Part shown: one piece after another, positions 1 to 11,670 of the stretch | Numbering within the stretch: position 1 is the first letter of the stretch | Layout of the letters: each line of letters begins with the position of its first letter | Source of the DNA: Dichetophora obliterata | Lineage: Eukaryota > Arthropoda > Insecta > Diptera > Sciomyzidae | Direction of reading: 5' to 3' | Length of the DNA stretch: 64,000 bases | Assembly (NCBI GenBank): GCA_963920525.1 | Contig: OY986436.1 | Location: 184,523,496 to 184,587,495, forward strand | The notes under the pieces: generated by a model | Database searches by the model: none | Told to the model about the DNA's origin: nothing | What the model saw: only the letters and a program-made list of their open reading frames with translations | Program-made: the position numbers and the translations under genes

Positions 1-2160
1 AAGCATCGGACAAACAAAGACTTGAGACGAGCTTCTGCACAATTGCAGCAATCATGGGGCTTAAGCCGTTCACATTAAAAACACCTTCCTCTGCTTTAAC
101 TTATGAAATGAATAGAAATCGTGAAGAAGAAACTTTCGAAGTTTTGGGTGATGCTGATTGTGAAGTTGCAAGTGTCATAAGTCCTTTCTCTGAATTGAGT
201 ATTGATACACAATTACCTGTCGTAAACCAAGCTTTACCTTTGTTGAATATATCTTTAATAGATAAAAATTCTGTAAATAAGCAATTATATTTAAAACAAA
301 AATATGAGGAAATTTGCTCTAAATTTTGCAACGCTTTTAGGACTGTAATATAAAGAGAATCTTTATGAGAATTCTTTGCATTTTAAAGAGATTATTGAAA
401 GCTTATAAGAAAAATTTAACAATGAAAACACTAATGGAGATCAAAGAATGCAAATAATGACAATATTACCTGTTTCTTGGAGCATAACTAAGATTTGTGA
501 TGCCATGGGAACAACAAAGCATATGGCAGTTGTGTCAAAACACTTAAAGGAAAAGCAAGGAGTTTTGAGAAAAAAAAGGTGATGTGCTTAACAATTTGTT
601 CGAAAAAGGTGTTTGTTTCATTTAAAATTTTAAATATTTTTGTAATAAATAATTTACTTTCAGGGCGAATCATATCTCCTGACATTAAAAATAAAGTTCT
701 CGAATTTTACAAAAGAGATGATGTTAGTGTCAATTTGCCTGGTAAGAAGGATTTTATTTCTGTGAGAAATGCTGATGTGCAAAGACAACACATGCAAAAA
801 AACTTATTCTATGTGAGGGCAGTTGCCCAGTAGATGAAATAAATAAATAAATAAATAATTTAAAAGAGCTATATAAAACGTTTAAAGAAAAAAATCCTGA
901 CTATAGTATCGGATTTTCAATTTTTGCGTCATTGAGGCCCCAACATTGTGTACTTGCTGGATCTAGTGGAACACATACCATTTGCGTGTGTGCTTCACAT
1001 CAGAATATCAAACTCATGATGTTGGGTAAATATGTGTAATAGTTGATCCTTTTCGTGCACACATAAATTTATTTTATATCATGATAGGTGCTAAGTTAGC
1101 AGTATTAACTAATAACGAAACAGAGCCTCTAGTGCAATATAGTGACTGCTTAAATCAGATTTTGTGTCCTTTTCCATCATCCGATTGCCATTTTGGGAAA
1201 TATTCAGATTGTCCAGGAATCGATGTCCTTAAAAATATATTAGACAACTTATTTGACCACAATTCTGTTGAAAATATTACGTATAAATATTGGATATCTA
1301 ACAGCCTCGTTAGATATCGTTGCAGCCTCGAGACGCTTGCGAAAACCTCATCGGAATTCGTTGATATATTTTGCAATCATCTTGTCAGTCTTTTAACACA
1401 TGATTATATAGCAAAAGAACAATCTGCTTTTTTGAAACAAATCAAAGAATCCTTAAAAGAAGATGAAGTTGTGGTGATTTGTGATTTTGCTGAAAACTAC
1501 TCATTTGTTATACAAAACGCAGTACCCAGTTTTCATTGGAACAATAATCAGGCAACGAAATTCCCGACAGTTAATTATTTCAAGTATAATGAAGAGCTCA
1601 CTCACCGAAGTCTGGTGATAATTTCTGATGGCAATAATCACGATGCAATAGCTGTATACGTGTATCTGAGGATTATTTCTGACTTTGTAATAGAATTATT
1701 AGCAAATGCATCTAAAATATTTTACTTTTCTGATGGCGCTCCGCAGCAATTCAAAATTTTCAAAAATTTTGTAAACATATATTATCACAATTAAGACTTT
1801 AAGATAGCTGCAGAATGGCATTATTTTGCAACAGCTCATGGTAAGGGACCATGCGACGGTATTGGAGGCACATTGAAAAGAATGGCCACTAGAGTAAGTC
1901 TTCAGCGACAGATTGATAAGCAAATAACTACTGCTCTGGAATTGTATGAATGGGCATCCGAGCCGAATAATTTAACGAACATTCAAGTAAAATTTTCTCC
2001 ACAACAGCATTATTTTAATGCAAAAGAAACTTTGGATTTTCGATATGAAACGGCTAAATCTATTTCGGGCACGCAAAAATTGCATTCAATAATTCCTACT
2101 AATACTGGTACAATAATTGCTAAAAAGTTTTCTAGATCAAAAAATGAAAACAGTTGTTAA
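1..2160 (+). pseudogene. Decayed intron-containing copy of a DDE-transposase-like multicopy gene
   Basis: Pieces of one protein can be followed on the plus strand. One segment lies near 54-353. A segment from about 450 reads ILPVSWSITKICDAMG. A segment from 664 contains LPGKKDFISVR. A segment around 870-1025 reads FKEKNPDYSIGFSIFASLRP, then HCVLAGSSGTHT. The longest piece is 1088-2160, with CDFAENYSFV, HWNNNQAT, FSDGAPQQFK and, after an in-frame TAA at 1792, WHYFATAHGKGPCDGIGG. Two short introns seem preserved: about 579-663 (GT...TTTCAG) and 1026-1087 (GTAAAT...GATAG), the latter joining LMMLG-AKLAV in frame. I recognise the family as a conserved multicopy animal protein of unassigned name. 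The three acidic motifs suggest an RNase H-fold DDE transposase, which is inference. Several frameshifts and at least one nonsense codon show that it is dead. It may begin left of the window. Confidence 0.6.
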
Positions 2161-3144
2161 AATTTTTAAAAAAAATACTTAAATATAATAAGAAACAATA
2201 ATAATTTCGGTTCGAGTATTTTAATTTTAATTTTTGTTTTTTTTTTAAAACAACAAAATATTACACAGTGGTTTAAAGCGAAAAATATTTTCTAACCAAA
2301 CTTTAAAAAAATCAAACAAAATAGTAGTTTTTCGAAACCCACTACAAAATGGGGCTTAAAATTTGTGAAAATAATCGAAGTTTAATATAAACAAATTTCA
2401 AGAAAATCGAAGAACACTAACAGTGAGAAAAATATATTTAAAATATTACATCCCAAAAATCGCATCCAAGCCCACTGTGCAAAATTTTTCTATTTGTTAT
2501 TAAATAGTAGACAAAAAAACACAAAATGCAAAAAAATAATTGTTCTATTTCGACTAACATTGAAAAAGTTATGAGTATTTATTTGAACACAGTTTCCTTA
2601 TAATGCGATTATTTTAAAATTCGATATCTCTGTGACCAGTAGCCGAAAAAATCTGAAAATTTACTGAGTTATGCTGTTAAAAAGGAACATCTACATAGTA
2701 AAAAATAAAACAAATAAAAAAAAATTCTCCAAGCCGTTCGATTTGACGTGGAATGCCCCTATATTGTGATGTTGACCAATATTTTGTACCCCATTTTTGT
2801 AGGCACTGATTAATTTTTGCGATGCAATGATATATCCATCAACAAGCCGATTCCTGAAGATTGGTGCAACGTTCACGGTTTCAGTCGCTTCAAGTGAACG
2901 CTCATTTTCGTCGCTTAGAAGACTCAAAACATACTATAGAACTAAAATTGGAGAAGAGAGACTCAATTGGTAAGCTCTTATAAATATTCACAGAGATATG
3001 GAAGTGATCGTGGAAGAAATGTTAAGTGCACTAGTCCCAAATAAAAGAAGACTAGACATTATGGTATATAGATTATTTTATGTAAAAGAAATTGGAATAA
3101 GTCTAAATAAAAAAATAAAAAACCCCCTGAAATTTTTTTTTGGG

Positions 3145-3755
3145 TACGCGCCTGACCACAGGGCTTGGCCCATCGCTCAAGTTTGCATAATCGGCATAGG
3201 CTGCTACTAAACAACCCTTCCTCTCTATTGACAGTAGTGCATTATTTACTACCAGCTTCCATAGGAGTGGAGAGAGCTTGCCGCCTTGAGGCGTACTTCA
3301 ATATGCACCTAGTTCTGAGAAGATAACTGTGCAGTTGAGTAACTTATCTATAAGATCAATAATGATTTCATTCACACCTAACCTAAGCAACTCAAGTCGT
3401 ATAGATTGTGGGGTGATGTTATTGAAACCATCAGAACTTTGCGCTTTAAGCTGTTTACCGCCCATTTAAGTTTCCTTCGGCATCCTGCTGCAAGCAGCTA
3501 GGGTTAGGTAGTTGTGCTCCTTTAGGTGCACTTCTATCAGGGATGTGCTTGCCTAATACAAGGTTGAGAGACTCCTCACTAGACATTGTCCGTAAGCCAT
3601 CCGACTTTTTGAGATAGCCTGGTGTACAGGGTTTTCTAGCAAGAATCTTGCGCAGCCTGGATGCCTCCGAAATTTTTTCAATTAATCTTTTAGCTTTTCT
3701 AGGTGTTTCTGTAAAATTTTGGAAGTTTCGAGGGCTTTCTTGTAGTCAGCCCAAC
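3145..3755 (-). pseudogene. Non-LTR retrotransposon (R1/Jockey group) reverse transcriptase fragment
   Basis: On the minus strand two colinear pieces of a LINE ORF2 are readable. From 3755 downward comes the linker before the reverse transcriptase: WADYKKALETSK, then after a frameshift ISEASRLRKILARK, PGYLKKSDGL and SSEESLNLVLGKH. From about 3430 downward comes part of the RT domain: DGFNNITPQSIRLELL, an in-frame stop, STPQGGKLSPLLWKLV and AAYADY, the last corresponding to the catalytic AYADD with the second Asp lost. The fingers part of RT between them is deleted. It is a doubly degenerate, 5'- and 3'-truncated fragment with no visible target duplication. Confidence 0.72.
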
Positions 3756-3899
3756 TATGCTCTCCTCTCGAGCGCTTTGCCGCATTCAGTTCAGAAGAGC
3801 CTTCTGCATTCAGTTCTTAGCCCATTCAGTACAGAAAATCACAACTTTGGTTTGAGCTTCCCTTGTTGGGGAATCACAACTTGTTTACATTGATTTTGT

Positions 3900-4640
3900 A
3901 AATATATCGGCGAGACCATCTGGATCAGCTGAAGAGTTTGACTTGTTAATCAGACCTGATAGCAAAGGTTTTTCCAAAGCCATTCTTTATAATCCACAGT
4001 TTGTTTTACGAATGTTGGTAGAGGGGATTGGTTTGGGAGACGTATTGTGTAAAAACGTTCAATGCAGCGGTGGTCGTAATAAAAGAGTTCTTCTGATACT
4101 GCCATGCAAAGTTTCTTCAAATATTCTTGCGTAAACGATTAAAAAAAATCAAATAATATTGAGCATTGACCGATAGACTTTGCGGAAAGAATTCAGAGTG
4201 CACGAGTCCCTAAGAGCTGAAGGTAATGACTTTGTCGTGGTTTTTGGGTTTCGGCTCATCTGAATAGCGCCACTCTGCATATTGTTGAACTGTTTCAGTC
4301 TCATACTCGTACACCCAAGTTTCGTCACCAGTATTGATGCGCTGAATGTCTGAATCGTCCATTAAAAGCATCTCCTGAGCAACAGTTTTGCGAAACTCTT
4401 TTTGAATCGTTTATTGATGTTGCTAGACGAGTAGGGTTTGGAAAGTTGTCAACTGATGCACAACCATCAAACAACCATTTAAACAATTTGTTCCACTCAA
4501 ATGCCTATGTACGTGGTAGAGCAGACTCCCCATTTTCTGCAACCTTTTCAATGCATCCGGATAAGAAATTCTTTTAATAAAACACAATTTTAAACACACT
4601 CTTTGTTCAACTTTTTTCCATTATGAAATTCACAGGTCAG
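3900..4640 (-). pseudogene. Mariner-family transposase remnant
   Basis: Reading the minus strand from about 4420 to 4180 gives LLMDDSDIQRINTGDETWVY, then EYETETVQQYAEWRYSDEPK and VHSEFFPQSLSVN. These match the mariner signature around the first catalytic Asp (TGDETWVYEY...EW) and the following VHSEFLP strand. Traces of the downstream part are recognisable only weakly to about 3900, and the region upstream of 4430 is too eroded to read. Stops and frameshifts are frequent. I see no intact terminal inverted repeats or TA duplication. Family membership is secure, the limits are approximate. Confidence 0.68.
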
Positions 4641-5857
4641 ATTCGAGGTGAACTTGCTTACAAAGCAATAAGAAAGAAACAACGTGACAGATCATGCTAA
4701 AAATTAACGCCCAAGCCTATTAAAAAAAGCTATTAAGTCTTAAAAAAAACCATTTGCTTTATGACAGCTGTGGTTGTTTCATTCGCAGAGTCCGGTTCAA
4801 TTTTGAACAGAAGTTAAGTCCGACCCTCACCGCTGAACTACTGAAGCTATCCACTTTATATTCACACAATATGTCCGTGTGGTGCTGCGAATTGTTTTTA
4901 CATGTGTTAGACTCTCCTCCACTTGGTGGCGCTAGGAAGCTTTTTTAGAATATTATTATTTATGGACCGATTCGGCTCAAATTCATAACATACAACACTT
5001 AAACAAGGTCTTTGGCCAAATTTGGACCGGATATGTTGTGCTGGGTGGAGACATTTATGAAAATTTATTATTTATATACTATACATATAGTATACATAAA
5101 ATCGTTGGTGAGCCTGTTTGTGATAGCATAACTTTTGAACGACTTAACCGATTGAGGTCATACTTGCACAATATATTTGTTTCGATAAGGCAACACAACA
5201 TGTCATAAGAAAAATTCACCAAAATTTATGGAAGACAGAAAAGCGCAGAACAACGTCTGTCAGAATACCTAGTATTTAATAAGAAAGCAGACTGTCTAGT
5301 CAGCTAAGTGATTGACTCTATACAGAGTTGTTGTTGTTGTTGTTCCCTTCTTAAAAACTTACTTGATCTAAAGCTCGCAATTTAATTCATAAAAAAGCAG
5401 TTGTTCTCATGAGATGCAATACGATTTATATTAATAACAATAAAAAATTACATTTTAACAAACATGAGCTCATTGAATCATTGAATCTTATACAAACGAA
5501 ACTATAAAAACGACTCATTCTTCGTTCATTAAACTGAATTCATCGTTTGTCCTCTTAAGTGTAAGACAACTTTTTGGTGCTAAGAATTATTCGCTTGTTT
5601 TAATAAGATGTATGTCGTGCTAAATTGATAATTTAATTTTGTTTTGCATTTACGCAATCTTTTCTCCTCATCTTCAATTTATAAATCAATTATAATTTGA
5701 GAGCAAAAAAGAAGAAAATAAAGGACAGATAACGTAAAACCTGAACACTTGTCAGAAAATCCAATTATTTTCGACAATTCTGTGAAATCCGCACAACAAA
5801 AGTACAAAGAAAATAAAAAAAAGCACAAAACTCTCTTAACATGACATTCACACTTAC
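4641..5857. other. Intron sequence without recognised gene
   Basis: No exon or transposon protein is readable here. A (GTT)n stretch lies near 5329-5343. It sits in a segment (about 5270-5400, GATTGACTCTATACAGAGTTG) that recurs at 15890-15990, so it is part of a dispersed repeat. The rest is AT-rich DNA. Confidence 0.6.
5270..5395 (+). repeat. Dispersed repeat, copy 1
   Basis: The core GATTGACTCTATACAGAGTTG followed by GTT repeats, CCTTCTT and AAAGCTC is shared with 15885-15985. The copies are in the same orientation and diverged. The CTCTATACAGAG core is itself palindromic. No terminal structure is visible. Confidence 0.55.
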
Positions 5858-6230
5858 CCAACCGTGGTGATCAGACCGCTTTTGTTGTCAATCGCAAACA
5901 GCCATTGTGTCTCATTAGCCAATGAATAGACGAGACGCGCATTAATACCCAAATCAGCGTCCGAAGCTTTAATGCGCAACACACTTGCGCCCACCGACAG
6001 ATCCTCAGCGACATTTGCCACATACTTTGACTGCTCGAAACGAGGATCGTTGTCATTCTGATCCTCGACAATCACCGAGATATTGCAGTGGCCCTGATAG
6101 GTGATGGGCGAGCCACGATCTTGGGCTTGTATCTGTAGCAAGTAGCGTGAGTGTTGTTCACGATCGAGTGAACGTGCAGTTAGCTCACCAGAATGCATAT
6201 CAATGCTGAATTTGTTGCCCAGGTTGCCAC
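5858..6230 (-). CDS. ds: Probable dachsous-type giant cadherin, last visible exon (gene continues left)
   Basis: The exon encodes about 124 residues: GNLGNKFSID, GELTARSLDREQHSRY, LQIQAQDRGSP, the Ca2+ motif EDQNDNDPRF, then a new repeat with VAEDLSVGASV, DADLGINARLVYSL and FAIDNKSGLITTVG. This is the stretch that most resembles Drosophila Dachsous as I recall it. The acceptor is TTTTTAG|GT and the donor is GTTGG|GTAAG, leaving two bases of a codon for the next exon. No continuation (remaining cadherin repeats, transmembrane segment, cytoplasmic domain) is seen between base 1 and 5857, so the next intron is at least 5.8 kb. Confidence 0.92.
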
Positions 6231-6397
6231 CTAAAAAGAAAGAACAAAATACATGCACATAGAAGAATATACTATTTTAGCATAGAAAAATAACCAAATG
6301 TATGGAAATTGAGTGAAATACTAAGATTAGCTGGAATTTTCCAATTAATTGGCATTGAAATAGCGTGAAACGAAGAAACAACAAGAACAACACTTAC

Positions 6398-6898
6398 CAA
6401 TTATGCTGTAAACAATTTCACCGTTCGCACCCTCATCCAAATCAGTGGCAACCACTGTATGTATGACAGCCAAATCGCTGTTTTCAGGCACCGAGAGCGG
6501 ATAACAGGAACCCGGACGAAATTCAGGTGCATGATCATTAATGTCGGTGATGCTGATGATAAGCGTTGCAATGTCAAATTGTCCACCATTCAATGCCGCT
6601 GACGGTTCATTCGCTGCTATTGCTGATGTTGCTGACGTTGATGGCGACGATGATGATGATGCTGATGATGTGGTTGATGCAGCTGGTGACGAAGCGCGTT
6701 GTCTGCGTCCATCAATGAGTGCAGCCGCCGACGCTGCTGCCGCAACAGCACGATTTGTATCGTAAACGTAGATGGGCAGCCTGTATTCTGCCTTTGTTTC
6801 ACGATCAAATTGGCCGCGTGTGCTGACAATTCCACGATTGGTGTCAACAATGAAGTGATTATCGGCAACACCAGCTGGTATCTCATATGTCAGATTTG
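6398..6898 (-). CDS. ds: Probable dachsous-type giant cadherin, internal exon with Ala/Ser-rich insertion
   Basis: This 501-bp exon continues the repeat NLTYEIPAGVADNHF with FDRETKAEY, then ISITDINDHAPEF, then the next repeat (CYPLSVPENS, DLDEGANGE, VYSII). Within the first repeat, between the YVYDTNRAV strand and the FDIATLIISITDIND strand, lies a stretch of roughly 60 residues. It is almost entirely Ala, Ser, Thr and Pro with an RRQR patch, and it has no counterpart in a normal 105-residue cadherin repeat. The acceptor is CTCAACAG|CA and the donor is ATTG|GTAAG. The incoming phase completes an Ala codon and the outgoing single G is completed by GT of the next exon (IIG-GNLGNKF). Only a 167-bp intron (6231-6397) separates it from the next exon. 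The reading frame is open throughout. Confidence 0.92.
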
Positions 6899-7690
6899 CT
6901 GTTGAGAACAAAGTAGAGAAAAAAAAAGAGAAATTGTTAATCATTTAAACAGTTTGCTGATTTTATTCTTACAAAATTTAGTGTCTAAAAAGTTAGAGAC
7001 AAGGAAATAAAAATTGATTGCTTGTGTTTGGAGCTTAAAGTTCTTTGCAGAATAGATTGCTTTATTTATATTCATTGTTCGAAATAAGAAGCACAATAAT
7101 TAGCCATTGTAAAACAATCTTTAATTTTACGAAAAGTTATTTTCCATCAAATCATTTAAATTCAAATACAACTAAATCACTAAAAACTTTAAAAATTCTA
7201 ATATGGTGAGCAGAATTTCTTAAAAACCGATCAAATATATTTTGAAAGTTTCACATGAACTCAATTGACTTAACACGATTGGTATGCTGAATTCAAATGA
7301 AAAATAATACTATTTGACTGCAGAGCTTTGGAATTTTAGTATTTATCTCCGAGGCACCATAAAATGCTTGGAATACGGTAATGACATAGGTTGTAAGATT
7401 TATTCATCGTTGATTTACGAATACTAAGCTTTGCAAACACTGAAACAGACCACAGCCATATCTTGCTAGCCCCACTAAAAATTTCACTTCCAACAGGTCA
7501 CATTAAAGAGATTTCTAGACGTTTCCTTGATATACCTGCGAGGGCTCTTGTGAAAACAGGTTCTTCCTCCATCCAATCGCCTAAACGAGAATCGCCTAAA
7601 TGAGATACTTTTCTAAACTTGTAAAAGGGGAATATTGTTCTTCTTGAAATTTCATGGAAGGGCAAGAATCACATTTTAATTTTAGTGAGA
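6899..7690. other. Intron sequence without recognised feature
   Basis: AT-rich DNA with no coding similarity or repeat structure that I can see. Confidence 0.6.
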
Positions 7691-8171
7691 TAGTACTACA
7701 TGGGTTGAAAAGGCTTCAGGCTGACAATCAAAAACGATTTTTTTATTTTTCGACATAGTCTCCATTTACAGCACTGTATATATTGTCACGGTCCTCTAAA
7801 ATTTCTTAAAGCAGTTGGCGTCAAGTCTTTCAAAATAGGCATTTTTTCCCAATTCGACCTTCTCATTTGAGTAAAATACCTTGCCAGCGAGCCATGTTTT
7901 CTATCTGTGAAACAAAAAATAGTCGCTGGGGGCCAGGTTTGAAGAATAAAGTAGGTGGGGCATCAATTATTACCATAATTCCTTTAATTTATCGGTCGTA
8001 TCGCGAGCCGAGGGCACTTGAGAATTGTTTTAGTGAAACACTATATTTTTTCTCCTTTATTTGAGAACGTTTTGACTTGACTTCGACGTCCATTCGATCC
8101 AGTAATGCATAGTAATATTGTTTGTTAATTGGTTTCACCATTTTGTTAAGTAATTTGCAAGTACTTTTCAA
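7690..8171 (-). pseudogene. Mariner-family transposase remnant, 3' half
   Basis: The minus strand from 8171 reads NKQYYYALLDRMDVEVKSKR and continues through a poorly conserved stretch. It then gives NLAPSDYFLFHR (the third catalytic-Asp region, SPDLAPSDYFLF in intact mariners), KTWLAGKVFYSNE, FERLDANCFKKF and NGDYVEK, the usual mariner C-terminus. The conserved HxDNAPxH block is degraded (YSVSLKQFSSAL). At least two frameshifts and stops are present. It differs from the remnant at 3900-4640 and from the DD41D element at 38.5 kb. Confidence 0.78.
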
Positions 8172-8403
8172 AAATCAAATATATAACTGGTTAAAATCGT
8201 AAGATTTGGGATAAAAACAAACATGTATTGACATGAGTTCGATAGAAGTACGACGAGTTACAGCGAGTTGACCGTTTTTGTGTGATTTGTGTTGTGATCT
8301 TGTGTACATAGACAGTATTTAACCGAAAAGTAGACATTATTACTATTCCTACAAGGATTAAAAACTAGTAAAAAAATTAAAAACTAAAAAATTCACCACA
8401 AAC
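8172..8403. other. Intron sequence without recognised feature
   Basis: Short AT-rich spacer between the mariner remnant and the self-similar element beginning at 8404. Nothing recognisable. Confidence 0.6.
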
Positions 8404-8890
8404 CAGAGCTGGGCGATAAGGATTACGATTACTACATGATTACAATTGCAGTTACCTTAAAAAAATGCAATTACAATTAAAGTAATCGTTCATCGAACGA
8501 TCTTAAATTACGATTATAGCAATCCAAATTTCGGAAAAGTTGAAATTGCGAATACTGCTATCGTAATCTAAATTCATTCGATGAAGGATTACGTTAATTG
8601 TAATTTCGTGTTTTTTTATAAGGATAACAGTAATCGATTACAAGAATTACTTTTATTAAAGTCTATTTCAATGAGAAAACATTTTACTGTTTTGTGGTTT
8701 AATTTTTTAACATAATGCTACCATTTCTATATGAAACAATATATTTATTAGATCTAAAACAGAAAAAAGATTACTGTAATTCTTTTCAAAGAAAACACGA
8801 GATTACAATTCATGTAATCCTTCATCGAATAAACTTAATTTACGATTGCAATAACTTTTTCAATAGTACGATTGCTGGATCTCTTTTCGA
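8404..8890 (+). repeat. Self-similar element rich in GATTAC/GTAATC motifs with hAT-like CAGAGCTG start
   Basis: From CAGAGCTGGGCGATAAG onward the DNA consists largely of the hexamer GATTAC and its complement GTAATC in many variants, in both orientations. A long imperfect palindrome links the left and right halves (CATGATTACAATTG and CAATTCATGTAATC). The starting pentamer CAGAG is the usual outer end of hAT transposons, which suggests a non-autonomous hAT derivative. I could not find a matching right terminus or target duplication, so the right limit is approximate. Confidence 0.45.
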
Positions 8891-9100
8891 TTGCCCAAGC
8901 GAGGAATTCGCGAGTCATGAAAAATCTTCAAAATCTTCCCTCGCTCATTGCGGCGATTGTTGGAAGATGACTTTTTCAGTAATTTTCAAAATTCGTCGTT
9001 GGAATATGAAGCAGGCTTTGCAAAATTCTGATAAATTAATTACTGAAATATTCTGAAAGAATATACAAACTGAAAATATTCATATCAGTATGATATGCGG

Positions 9101-9332
9101 CAGAGCTGTAAAAGAATGCATTCATTTGTGAATTAAAATCATTTAATTCCCAATCAATGATTTGAAAAAGTGATTGCATTCATTTTTTCAAATTAAAATT
9201 TAAAATCTCAATCAATGATTTAAAAAAATGATTGCATTCTTTTTTTCATATCTTTGGTTGGAAATTATTGACTGCATTCACGATATTGCATTCATTTATT
9301 TAAATCAATGAAAACAAAATAATCTCAATTGT
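9101..9332 (+). repeat. Self-similar element with TGATTGCATTC motif and CAGAGCTG start
   Basis: It starts CAGAGCTGTAAAAG, close to a hAT-type end, and contains four or five variants of AATGATTTgAAAAAGTGATTGCATTC-like units of about 60 bp. It abuts the first copy of the 325-bp MITE. No right terminus is identified. Confidence 0.4.
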
Positions 9333-9656
9333 GATACACATTGACTGCGACTAGCGACGAACGCCAATTGTCAAAAAATAGAACGCATGTTTTCTTATGA
9401 AGATGCATTTTTTGAAGACGGCACGACAAAGAGAGAACATGGCCACAATTGTTGCTGCCGCAGACTTCAATCTACTTCTAATTTGGTAGACGACAAGAGC
9501 GAACATAGCAGAGTTTGTTTATGTTTTGTATGAAATACAGATTGTCGCTGTTGAGTTCATTATAATCAAGTCGTCGAGAATACTGCGACATTTCTCTCTG
9601 ACGGCAAGTTTTCGTTTTGTCGGTGGACGACTGTTGCTGTCAATGTGTATCGGCTA
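9333..9656 (+). mobile_element. MITE copy 1 (GATACACATTGAC inverted termini)
   Basis: The left end GATACACATTGACTGCGAC is matched by a right end whose complement is GATACACATTGACAGCAAC. The interior is nearly identical to 9780-10106. No coding capacity is seen. The left-most CC/GCC bases present in copy 2 are missing here, so this copy may be slightly truncated. Confidence 0.75.
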
Positions 9657-9779
9657 TTACATTAAACCTTAGTATATACAAATAATATGAAATTCTACGA
9701 AATAAGGCCAGTTTTTTCAGAGTGTACATAAAATATCCAACATAGGTCTTCACGGCATCACTGTCAGCGAACGACTGAT

Positions 9780-10106
9780 AGCCGATACACATTGACTGCG
9801 ACTAGCGACGAACGCCAATTGTCAAAAAATAGAACGCATGTTTTCTTATGAAGATGTATTTTTTGAAGACGGCACGACAAAGAGAGAACACGACCACAAT
9901 TGTTGCTGCCGCAGACTTCAATCTATTTCTAATTTTATAGACGACAAAAGCGAACGTAGCAGAGTTTGTTTATGTTTTGTATGAAATACTGATTGTCGCT
10001 GTTGCGTTCATTATAATCAAGTCGTCGAGAATACTGCGACATTTCTCTCTGACGGCAAGTTTTCGTTTTGTCGGTGGACGACTGTTGCAGTCAATGTGTA
10101 TCGGCT
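9780..10106 (+). mobile_element. MITE copy 2 (same family, direct orientation)
   Basis: Termini are AGCCGATACACATTGACTGC at the left and the complementary GCAGTCAATGTGTATCGGCT at the right. They are flanked by TA, compatible with a Tc1/mariner-type target. Copy 1 differs by only a handful of substitutions. A unique spacer of about 123 bp (9657-9779) separates the copies. Confidence 0.78.
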
Positions 10107-11670
10107 ATGAATTACATTCTTTTCTGTTGTGAGTTTTGTGTACATGCAAGAATGATAGAATACAAAGATTGCGCCGAAGACAAGAAAATGAGTACAACAA
10201 AATTGTCGTTCTGCGCATGTACGTCATAATAGCGATGCTGTTTTGGAGAGCGTTCACTTTACATACGATTTCTACACATACATGAAAATTGCATACATTT
10301 TAGTTTGTATAATTAAACTAAAAAAATAATAAGCAATTTATTGGAACGAGAAGAAGGTAAATTTATTAATTACTCCTTTGCAAACATTATTTTTACTATT
10401 ATTTTATTACAGCCAGTAAGCAGATTAGTAAAAAAAAAATTTGTCTGAGAAACCAACTTCAGTGAGCATTATTTTTCGTCATGGATTTTATAAAAATGTT
10501 TATTACAAGTTTAACTGATGTAGTTTTAACATTGCCAGATATTTTATTTCCATTAGTTTACCTGTGAATTGAAAGGACAAATAAATGATAGTTCCAAGTT
10601 TTTAAATAATAAAACAAATTTTGTTAATTTAATTTATTTTTGTATTTTTGTTTTCGTTTGTGTGCGTTTTCTACAATTTCTTGGATTAATTTTTGTATTT
10701 ATTGCAAACATCAGGTTTCTGAAAAATATTTGTTTGCTATTGTTACGACAATTAGCAGCTGCACAGTTAATTTTTTAAATTTTAAGTTAAAAACTTGCAA
10801 ATATACTTCGATATATACACAATTAAATAAAACACAACCGATCGCAGTACGTTTCTCAAAAATAAAATATTGTGACGTAGTCAACTGAACAGATGGTTGT
10901 CAAACTCGATTAGCAGCAGTAACGGACCTGCGCAAAGCGTAATCTCTTATTCTATCATTCTTGGTGTACATGTGAAAAATTACTCTCAGAGAGCGCTCAA
11001 TGAGCTATGGGGCGCCCAGCGCTGCATCAAAGTAATCAGTTGCAGGAATATCATACTTTTTCGCAGTACTAAATACCCAAGGATACATTTCACTGCTGCT
11101 TTTTCTACTACGTTCTGTACTACTTGTTTGTTTTGATAGAAAATTTATGTGAGAGAAGTTAGGTTGCTGCGTATACAGAAATATTACATATGTGCAACTG
11201 TCGAAGAAATGATGACGTATGCGAACACAGATCTGAATCATTTCGTTTTTCCACGTACCAACCAGTGATGCTAACTCGTAGAGAGTAAAAATTCACAAAT
11301 GCGACAAAACAAAAATCCGTGTAAGTCCGTGTTAGCAAATTTCTATAATTTTTTTTTAATCTAAAACTAAAAGCTAACAAAACTACTCAATTGAAGTCAT
11401 TACAATTTTTTTCAAATTTTTTTATACTTGATTTTATTTTATAAAATTTACATTAAACTTATAAAAGTTACAAACAACGTAAAACATAACTAAAAGCAAA
11501 CATAGTTAAAAACTTTTATTTTTAGTTATGTTACTATAACTAAAACTTAAAAACATTACTAAAACATAAATTTTATTTATTTTAAGAGAACATCAGATTT
11601 TTAAATCGGTAATCATTATAAACAGAATAACATTGAAATACATTTTACAGGCACTTTAAGTTTGTTTTAA
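10107..11670. other. Intron sequence without recognised gene
   Basis: AT-rich DNA. Around 11380-11600 there is another stretch built from one motif in both orientations (TAACTAAAA and TTTTAGTTA variants). The reading frames present show no family resemblance. Confidence 0.55.

Noticed and set aside
2691..2927. 78-codon minus-strand open frame
   Set aside because: No recognisable motif; it resembles the tail of a transposase only vaguely, so it is not annotated.
6541..6905. Plus-strand open frames rich in Ala/Asp opposite the third visible cadherin exon
   Set aside because: Shadow frames created by the low-complexity Ala/Ser insertion on the minus strand.
7867..9056. Several plus-strand open frames of 65-113 codons
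   Set aside because: They overlap the mariner remnant or the GATTAC-rich element, have no family signature, and are explained by chance.
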